A program made the translations under genes and the position numbers. A stretch of 6,942 nt of DNA from Gemmatimonadota bacterium (GTDB taxonomy: Bacteria > Gemmatimonadota > Gemmatimonadetes > Gemmatimonadales > GWC2-71-9), in contig JACPAP010000084.1 of assembly GCA_016180765.1 (NCBI GenBank), positions 1-6,942 on the forward strand, given 5' to 3'. Under the pieces are notes generated by a model. It did no database searches. It had not been told where the DNA came from and saw only the letters and a list, made by a program, of their open reading frames with translations. This document shows positions 1 through 4,971 of this stretch, piece by piece; the stretch's first letter is position 1, and the number at the start of each line of letters is the position of its first letter.

Positions 1-634
1 CGATACCCTGGGCGCCGCGGAGCGCGCCGGGACCGAGGCCTATTACGTCTGGCACCGCGACGCCACCCTGCGGGGGGCCGACGCCGTCATCCTCCCGGGC
101 GGGTTCGCCTACGGGGACTACCTCCGCGCCGGGGCCATCGCGCGCTTCTGCCCCGTGATGGCGGCCGTGCGGGAGCACGCCGAGCAGGGCGGTCCGGTGC
201 TGGGCATCTGCAACGGCTTCCAGATCCTGTGCGAGGCGGGGTTACTCCCCGGCGCGCTCATGCGCAACGCCGGTCTCGCCTTCGTCTCCCGCCCGGTCCG
301 GGTCCGGGTCGAGGCGACCGATACGCCCTTCACCGGCGCCTACCCGCCCGGCGCTATCTTTGAGGTGCCGGTGGCGCACGGGGAAGGACGGTACGTGGCT
401 CCCGCCGACGAACTGCGGGTCCTGGAAGAGGAAGGACGCATCGTGTTGCGCTACCTGGACAACCCGAACGGATCGGTCCATGACGTGGCCGGCGTCACCA
501 ACCCGGCCCGCAACGTGGTCGGCATCATGCCCCACCCGGAGCGCGTCGCCGACCCGGTGCTGGGGTCCGCAGACGGTGCGCTGGTGTTTCGATCGTTGGT
601 GCAAAGCGTGGCTTTTTCCCGAGGAGGCGAGTGA
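1..634 (+). CDS. purQ: Phosphoribosylformylglycinamidine synthase, glutaminase subunit PurQ (5' partial)
   Basis: This is the class I glutamine amidotransferase subunit of FGAM synthase. It hydrolyses glutamine and passes ammonia to PurL, which converts FGAR + ATP to FGAM (purine step 4, cytoplasm). The first complete codon is at base 2 and 210 residues are visible. By comparison with PurQ proteins of about 227 residues, roughly the first 15 (the beta strand and PGSNCD-like segment) lie outside the window. Visible family motifs are YVWH near the start, then LPGGFAYGDYLRAGAIARF, the nucleophile elbow GICNGFQ with the catalytic Cys at 209-211, PVAHGEGRY, NPNGS, and the triad His and Glu in MPHPERV at 533-535 and 539-541. 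The catalytic triad and family length look intact. The TGA stop shares its last base with the next gene's ATG (TGATG), indicating translational coupling. A PurS partner would be expected upstream but cannot be seen. Identity is very secure. Confidence 0.97.
   Translation, partial: DTLGAAERAGTEAYYVWHRDATLRGADAVILPGGFAYGDYLRAGAIARFCPVMAAVREHAEQGGPVLGICNGFQILCEAGLLPGALMRNAGLAFVSRPVRVRVEATDTPFTGAYPPGAIFEVPVAHGEGRYVAPADELRVLEEEGRIVLRYLDNPNGSVHDVAGVTNPARNVVGIMPHPERVADPVLGSADGALVFRSLVQSVAFSRGGE
621..627 (+). promoter_or_regulatory. Ribosome binding site for the lipoprotein gene
   Basis: The sequence GAGGAGG lies inside the last codons of purQ, 6 nt before ATG 634. It would be only 3 nt before the alternative in-frame GTG at 631. 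The spacing favours ATG 634 as the start and fits reinitiation at the overlapping TGATG. Confidence 0.7.
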
Positions 635-1152
635 TGAAATGGCCCTCCATGATGGCCCTGTCGGCGCTGGTGGTGGGAGTCGCCGGGTGCGATAAGATCC
701 CATTCTTGAGCAAGAAGCAGGCGCCGCCGCCCGCCGACACCGCAGCACAGGTGGCCGCGGCTCCGGCTCCGGACGCCACCCGGCCGCCGCCCCCGGCCCC
801 GCCGCGCGTGACGCCTCGAACCCAGGCCGCTCTGGTCGATGAGCCCTGGACGCCGATCGACACCGGGACCGTGGCCCCCGGCATGACCCGAGACCAGGTC
901 ATCGCCGTTTGGGGCATTCCGGTGGCGGAACGGACGGCGAACGCACGGACCGATCTGTACTTCCGCAACGGCTGTGAGGTGTCCTGCGGGACGTTCGACG
1001 TGGTCTTCCTCGAGAACGATCAGGTCGTGGACGCCATTGTCCGAGGCGTCGGCCACACCTACGCCGGGACCTCCTCGTCCCCACCGGAGCGGCAGGGCCA
1101 AATGACCCCACCGAGCGGCGTCCGGGTGCCGCCCGAGGACGGCGAGGTGTGA
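634..1152 (+). CDS. BamE/SmpA-like lipoprotein
   Basis: This encodes a 172-residue exported lipoprotein of unknown specific role. From ATG 634 it has Lys2, a hydrophobic stretch at about 6-16, and a lipobox VAGC with the lipidated Cys at 19. A Pro/Ala-rich, presumably unstructured linker spans about 30-65. A compact domain at about 77-138 begins GTVAPGMTRDQVIAVWG, then IPVAER, and ends with FDVVFLENDQVVDAIV. This 'GMT...QV...WG.P' opening followed by a strand pattern resembles the SmpA/OmlA (BamE-like) fold; BamE is a lipoprotein of the outer-membrane BAM complex. The domain contains a close Cys pair (Cys94, Cys98) that could form a disulfide. Asp follows the lipidated Cys; in E. coli this retains lipoproteins in the inner membrane, but the rule varies between phyla. 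The tail after about 140 is Pro/Ser-rich. It overlaps purQ by 1 nt and precedes the next gene by 1 nt. The BamE-like fold is inferred from pattern only, and true BamE function is not implied. Confidence 0.75.
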   Translation: MKWPSMMALSALVVGVAGCDKIPFLSKKQAPPPADTAAQVAAAPAPDATRPPPPAPPRVTPRTQAALVDEPWTPIDTGTVAPGMTRDQVIAVWGIPVAERTANARTDLYFRNGCEVSCGTFDVVFLENDQVVDAIVRGVGHTYAGTSSSPPERQGQMTPPSGVRVPPEDGEV

Positions 1153-1153
1153 T

Positions 1154-1501
1154 ATGACCGGCCCCCGTCGCCAGGCGGAAGAAGAGTACTTCGTCAAGCG
1201 CGAGGCCGAGATCCTCAAGGCCCGGCGCGAGGCAGCCGAGCGGGCCGCCCGGGACGCGGAGCGCCGCAGCCACTTCATGAAGTGCCCCAAGTGCGGCGCC
1301 AATCTCGTGACCGAGAACCGCAGCGGGATCCAGATCGACACGTGCCCCGAATGCCTGGGCGTGTGGTTTGACGCGGGCGAGGCGGAGCAACTGATCAAGG
1401 CCGAGGGCCAGCGCGGCATCGGCGGGCTGTTCGCCGCGCTGGTGCGCGGCATGCGCATCTCGGGAACCACCGCCGCACCGCATGAGCCCGACAAGGGCTG
1501 A
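1154..1501 (+). CDS. TFIIB-type zinc-ribbon protein (zf-TFIIB family)
   Basis: This is a small 115-residue, probably cytoplasmic protein. Residues about 8-40 form a highly charged, Glu/Arg/Ala-rich segment predicted to be one long helix, possibly a coiled coil. It is followed by a zinc ribbon with two CxxC knuckles: CPKCG (Cys44, Cys47) and CPECLGVWFDAGE (Cys64, Cys67). The second knuckle running into GVWFDAGE is characteristic of the bacterial zf-TFIIB family (PF13453-like), whose function is generally unknown. The remainder, about 82-115, contains a short hydrophobic patch (GGLFAALV) and a polar tail. The ATG is 1 nt after the preceding stop, with GAGG at 1144-1147 as a ribosome site 6 nt upstream. 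The 3' end overlaps the purL start by 20 nt. No enzymatic residues are recognisable. A role in regulation or in assembly of a neighbouring product is speculation. Confidence 0.85.
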   Translation: MTGPRRQAEEEYFVKREAEILKARREAAERAARDAERRSHFMKCPKCGANLVTENRSGIQIDTCPECLGVWFDAGEAEQLIKAEGQRGIGGLFAALVRGMRISGTTAAPHEPDKG

Positions 1502-3725
1502 GCCCTTTCCGGGCGATCCGCCCGTGACCCCGGCCCTGGTCGCCGAGCACGGGCTCAACCAGGAAGAATACCGGAGGATTCAGGCCATGCTCGGCCGAAC
1601 GCCCACGTTCACCGAGCTGGGCATCTTCTCGGCGCTCTGGAGCGAGCACTGCGCGTACAAGCACTCCCGGCCCGTGCTCCGGCAGTTTCCCAGCGAGGGC
1701 CCCAGGGTGCTGCAGGGGCCCGGCGAGAACGCCGGCGTCCTCCGACTCCTGGACGGCTGGGCCGTCGCCTTCAAGATCGAGTCGCACAATCACCCGTCCG
1801 CGGTCGAACCCTACCAGGGCGCCGCCACCGGGGTGGGCGGGATCCTGCGGGACGTCTTCACCATGGGGGCGCGCCCCATCGCCCTCCTCAACAGTCTGCG
1901 CTTCGGCCCCCTCGACCTTCCTCGCAACCGGTATCTGTTCGCGGGTGTGGTGCGCGGCATCGGCGATTACGGCAATTGCGTCGGTATTCCCACCGTGGGC
2001 GGCGAGGTAGACTTCGCCGTGTCCTACGGCGGCAACCCGCTGGTGAACGCCATGTGCGTGGGATTGCTCCGGGAGGAGCAGCTGATGCGGGCGGTGGCCT
2101 CGGGCGTCGGCAACGTGCTGCTCGCCGTGGGCTCCAGGACCGGGCGGGACGGCATTCATGGCGCGTCGTTCGCGTCTGAGGAGCTCACCGAGAAGAGTGA
2201 GGCTCGGCGTCCCCAGGTGCAGGTGGGCGATCCGTTCACCGAGAAGCTGCTGCTGGAAGCGAGCCTCGAGCTGATCGGGTCCGGCCACATCGTCGCGATC
2301 CAGGACATGGGAGCGGCCGGGCTCACCTCATCGTCCGCCGAGATGGCCGCCAAGGGCGGCGTGGGGGTGGAGATCGACGTGGCGCTGGTGCCCACCCGGG
2401 AGCCGGGCATGACGCCGTACGAGATTCTGTTGTCGGAGTCGCAAGAACGCATGCTGGTGGTCGCGCGGCACGACCGGGTGCCTCAGGTCCAGGCCATCGC
2501 CGCGCGGTGGGAGCTGGCAGCCACGCCGATCGGCCGCGTCACGGACGACGGCTTCTACCGCGTGCATCACGGCCCGCGCGTGGTGGCGGAGATCCCCGGC
2601 ACCCAGCTGGTCGAGGACTGCCCGGTCTACACGCCGGCTGCCGAGGAATCCGCGGCCGCGCGCGCCCGGCGGTCGGCCAGCCCGGCCCCCACGCGGGCGG
2701 ACCCCCCGCCGGTAGACGCGCTACGGCAACTGTTGGCTGAACCCTCCATGGCGTCGAAGCGCTGGGTCTACCAGCAGTACGACTCCACGGTCCAGACCTC
2801 GACCGTGATCGGTCCCGGCGGGGACGCCGCGCTGGTCCGGGTCGGCGACACCCACGCCGCGCTGGCGCTGGCCACGGACTGCAACGCTCGCTACGTGCTG
2901 CTGGACCCGTTCGAGGGCGGCAAGGCGGCCGTGGCGGAGGCGGCCCGCAACGTGGCCGTGACAGGGGCCGAGCCCATCGGAATCACCAACTGTCTCAACT
3001 TCGGAAGCCCGGAGCGGCCCGAAGTGTTCTTCCAATTCCGGGAGGTGTGCCGCGGGGTCGCGGAGGCCTGCCGCGCGCTCGGAACGCCGGTGACCGGCGG
3101 TAACGTCTCGTTCTACAATGAGAGCCCTCAGGGCGCCGTCGATCCCACGCCGGTGATCGGGATGGTGGGCCTGCTGGACGACGTGCGGCGCGCGTCGCGC
3201 GCCTGGTTCACGCAGCCCGGCCACCGGATCATGGTGCTGGGGACCACGCGCGGTCACCTGGGAGGCTCGGCCTACTGGGCTCACCTCCTCGGTTGCGTGG
3301 GCGGTCCCCCGCCGCCCGTGGACTTAGCCGCGGAGCGCCGCCTGGTGTCGCTGCTGGTGGCCTTGAGCCGCGGCTCGCTGATCGCCAGCGCCCACGACCT
3401 GAGCGAGGGGGGCCTCGCGGTGGCGCTGGCGGAGTCTTGCTTTGGGCCGCCCTATGCGGAGCGCGTGCTGGGCGCGGAGGTGGACCTCAAGGGGCGCGCA
3501 CTGCTCAGCGTGCCGCCCCAGCGTGAAGCCGCCGTGCTGACGCTGGCCCGCGAGCACGACGTGCCGGCGGCTGTTATCGGGACGGTCGGAGCGCCCGGTG
3601 GTAGATTACGGCTGCGGTTGCGGGAGACCGAGGTGTCGTGGTCGGTCGAGGACCTGCGGCGGACCTACGACGACGCGATTCCGCGACGCATGAGCACCAT
3701 TCAGGCTCAGGAGGCCGCCGACTAG
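1482..3725 (+). CDS. purL: Phosphoribosylformylglycinamidine synthase subunit PurL (small type)
   Basis: This is the ATP-dependent synthetase subunit of FGAM synthase: FGAR + ATP + ammonia (from PurQ) gives FGAM, with PurS bridging the complex. It has 747 residues in two homologous AIRS-like halves. The N half carries TELGIFSALWSEHCAYKHSR (His56), ESHNHPSAVEPYQGAATGVGG (residues 100-120), GIPTVGGEVDF, QDMGAAGLTSSSAEMA and the ESQERM motif. An Ala/Arg/Pro-rich linker at about 386-410 is longer than usual. The C half has DPFEGGK, LNFGSPE, TGGNVSFYNES and SAHDLSEGGLAVALAES (His638). Oddly, the conserved LFxExxSR-type motif expected between VDLKG (ending 671) and RALLSV (from 672) is missing, about a dozen residues short but in frame. 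The default start is ATG 1482, which overlaps the previous stop. GTG 1524 (residue 15) matches the usual family N-terminus and is a credible alternative; neither has a good Shine-Dalgarno sequence. Stop TAG at 3723-3725. Confidence 0.96.
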   Translation: MSPTRAEPFPGDPPVTPALVAEHGLNQEEYRRIQAMLGRTPTFTELGIFSALWSEHCAYKHSRPVLRQFPSEGPRVLQGPGENAGVLRLLDGWAVAFKIESHNHPSAVEPYQGAATGVGGILRDVFTMGARPIALLNSLRFGPLDLPRNRYLFAGVVRGIGDYGNCVGIPTVGGEVDFAVSYGGNPLVNAMCVGLLREEQLMRAVASGVGNVLLAVGSRTGRDGIHGASFASEELTEKSEARRPQVQVGDPFTEKLLLEASLELIGSGHIVAIQDMGAAGLTSSSAEMAAKGGVGVEIDVALVPTREPGMTPYEILLSESQERMLVVARHDRVPQVQAIAARWELAATPIGRVTDDGFYRVHHGPRVVAEIPGTQLVEDCPVYTPAAEESAAARARRSASPAPTRADPPPVDALRQLLAEPSMASKRWVYQQYDSTVQTSTVIGPGGDAALVRVGDTHAALALATDCNARYVLLDPFEGGKAAVAEAARNVAVTGAEPIGITNCLNFGSPERPEVFFQFREVCRGVAEACRALGTPVTGGNVSFYNESPQGAVDPTPVIGMVGLLDDVRRASRAWFTQPGHRIMVLGTTRGHLGGSAYWAHLLGCVGGPPPPVDLAAERRLVSLLVALSRGSLIASAHDLSEGGLAVALAESCFGPPYAERVLGAEVDLKGRALLSVPPQREAAVLTLAREHDVPAAVIGTVGAPGGRLRLRLRETEVSWSVEDLRRTYDDAIPRRMSTIQAQEAAD
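3708..3714 (+). promoter_or_regulatory. Probable ribosome binding site for purF
   Basis: CAGGAGG within the last codons of purL is the only strong Shine-Dalgarno match ahead of purF. Its spacing of 13 nt to ATG 3728 is somewhat long. It supports starting at MCGICG rather than at in-frame ATG 3638, which would lie deep inside purL and bury the N-terminal nucleophile cysteine. Confidence 0.5.
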
Positions 3726-3727
3726 TT

Positions 3728-4756
3728 ATGTGTGGGATCTGTGGGGTGGCCGGAGTAGCCAACGCCGCGGAGCTGGTGTACCTGGGCTTGTACGCGCTGC
3801 AGCATCGCGGGCAGGAGTCGGGCGGCATCGTGGCGCTGGATCCCTCCGGCCGGGTGCACGGGCATCGGGGCATGGGGTTGGTCCAGGAGGTGTTCCCGCC
3901 CAGTGTGCTCCAGCAGCTGCCCGGCGACGTGGCGGTAGGCCACACCCGCTACTCGACCACCGGCAGCTCCGTCCTGGCCAACGCTCAGCCGGGGTTGGTG
4001 AACTACCACGGCGGGCCGCTCGCCCTGGCGCACAACGGCAACCTCACCAACGCGCGCGAATTGCGGGACGATCTGGTCCGCAAGGGCTCGATCTTCCGGT
4101 CCTCCTCGGATTCCGAGGTGCTGGTGCACTTGATCGCCCGGTCCGAGGCCCGGGAACCGGAGGATCAGATCCTGGACGCGCTGGAACGGGTGGAAGGCGC
4201 CTATACGCTGCTGCTCACCATCGGGCGCACCGTGTACGCCATCGTGGACCCGCGGGGCTTTCGCCCGTTGGCGCTGGGCGCGCTCCGCGGCGGCTACGTC
4301 GCGGCGTCGGAAACCTGCGCCCTGGACAGCCTGGGCGCGCCCCTGGTGCGCGAGCTCCAGCCCGGTGAATGGCTCAAGATCGAGGACGGTCGGATCGTGG
4401 ACCTGCCGCGGCTGCCGCGCAAGGAATCGCGCCGCTGCGTGTTCGAGCTGATCTACTTCTCGCGTCCCGACAGCGTCGTCTTTGGTGAGTCGGTGGACCG
4501 CGTGCGGCGCGCCCTGGGCCGTGAGCTGGCGCGCGAACATCCCGCGCCCGGCGGGGACTGCGTTTTCTCGGTGCCGGATTCCTCCAATGCCATGGCGCTG
4601 GGCTTTGCGGAAACCAGCGGCCTCAAGCTGGAGCACGGGCTGATCCGCAACCACTACGTGGGCCGGACGTTCATCAACCCCGGGCAGGGAGCCCGGGACG
4701 CCAAAGTACGCATCAAGTTCAACCCGGTATTGACACCCCCACGCGGGCGGAGCTGA
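3728..4756 (+). CDS. purF: Amidophosphoribosyltransferase PurF, truncated by internal deletion and frameshift
   Basis: PurF transfers glutamine-derived ammonia onto PRPP to make phosphoribosylamine, the first committed purine step. Translation from ATG 3728 gives MCGICGVAG, placing the N-terminal nucleophile Cys2 directly after Met. The glutaminase domain is intact: GLYALQHRGQESGG, GHTRYST (Arg74), AHNGNL (His102-Leu106) and SSDSE (Asp128). The phosphoribosyltransferase domain begins normally with Cys237 (a likely Fe-S ligand), YFSRPDS, VPDSSNAMALGFAE and NHYVGRTF. After FNPV (Val334, 4727-4729) the frame runs into eight unrelated residues and a TGA at 4754-4756, giving 342 aa instead of roughly 466. 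The rest of the protein resumes in another frame at 4726 (separate entry). The lost segment should hold the PRPP-binding loop (the VDDSIVRGTT-type motif) and a PPTIxPC cysteine. As read, this product should have no PRPP transferase activity, although glutaminase folding is possible. It starts 2 nt after purL. Confidence 0.93.
   Translation: MCGICGVAGVANAAELVYLGLYALQHRGQESGGIVALDPSGRVHGHRGMGLVQEVFPPSVLQQLPGDVAVGHTRYSTTGSSVLANAQPGLVNYHGGPLALAHNGNLTNARELRDDLVRKGSIFRSSSDSEVLVHLIARSEAREPEDQILDALERVEGAYTLLLTIGRTVYAIVDPRGFRPLALGALRGGYVAASETCALDSLGAPLVRELQPGEWLKIEDGRIVDLPRLPRKESRRCVFELIYFSRPDSVVFGESVDRVRRALGRELAREHPAPGGDCVFSVPDSSNAMALGFAETSGLKLEHGLIRNHYVGRTFINPGQGARDAKVRIKFNPVLTPPRGRS
4679..4697 (+). 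repeat. Perfect GC inverted repeat (7-bp arms, 5-nt loop) near the purF lesion
   Basis: CCCGGGC at 4679-4685 and GCCCGGG at 4691-4697 are exact reverse complements separated by AGGGA. It lies inside purF coding sequence (the NPGQGARD segment), with no T-tract after it, so it does not look like a terminator. It ends about 29 nt before the purF deletion junction. Strong hairpins can promote polymerase slippage or sequence drop-out, so it may relate to the lesion. Confidence 0.6.
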
Positions 4757-4968
4757 TCGCCGCCACCCACGACCAGGAGGCGATTCGCCGCCACCTGGAT
4801 GTGGAGACGCTGGGATACCTCTCGATCGCAGGCATGCGTCGCGCGGTGGGCGGAGACCCCAACCGGTTCTGCGACGCTTGTTTCTCCGGGCACTATCCCA
4901 CCACCACCTCGGATACGGCCGGCGATACGCGGGAGCCGGCGCTGGCGGTCGCCTCCCACCCACAATAG
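4726..4968 (+). pseudogene. purF: Displaced C-terminal fragment of purF
   Basis: Read from GGT at 4726, in a different frame from the upstream purF, 80 codons precede the TAG at 4966-4968. They begin GIDTPTRAELIAATH and continue LDVETLGYLSIAGM and FCDACFSGHYP. These are the standard PurF C-terminal motifs. FCDACF supplies the CxxC pair (codons 4870-4872 and 4879-4881) that ligates the 4Fe-4S cluster in Bacillus-type PurF. The fragment has no start codon of its own with a ribosome site and directly abuts the upstream half, so it is the 3' end of the same gene after loss of about 160 nt. The tail after GHYP is short and Thr/Ala-rich. The stop lies 3 nt before the ppdK ATG, the spacing expected of an originally intact operon. 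Confidence 0.9.
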
Positions 4969-4971
4969 ACC

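Noticed and set aside
451..1494. Long minus-strand open frame of 347 codons across purQ, the lipoprotein and the zinc-ribbon gene
   Set aside because: It is antisense to three well-supported genes, is rich in Arg/Gly/Pro/His as expected for the complement of GC-rich codons, and shows no recognisable domain.
3638..3727. N-terminal extension or propeptide of PurF from ATG 3638
   Set aside because: It would overlap purL by almost 90 nt in another frame, has Arg-rich shadow composition, and lacks a ribosome site; MCGICG at 3728 is the natural start.
4679..4697. GC hairpin as an intrinsic terminator
   Set aside because: It lies within conserved purF coding sequence and has no following T-run.
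4730..4735. TTGACA, a perfect -35 consensus just inside the purF lesion, as a ppdK promoter
   Set aside because: No -10-like TATAAT sequence lies 16-18 nt downstream, where the DNA is GC-rich. The hexamer is explained by the Ile-Asp-Thr codons of the PurF C-terminus.
4720..4760. Programmed ribosomal frameshift joining the two purF halves
   Set aside because: A frameshift would not restore the roughly 52 missing residues of the PRPP site, and there is no slippery heptamer at the join. Deletion explains both the gap and the frame change.
3722..4963. Minus-strand open frame of 413 codons opposite purF
   Set aside because: It is a high-GC antisense shadow with low-complexity composition and no recognisable motif; purF on the plus strand is certain.
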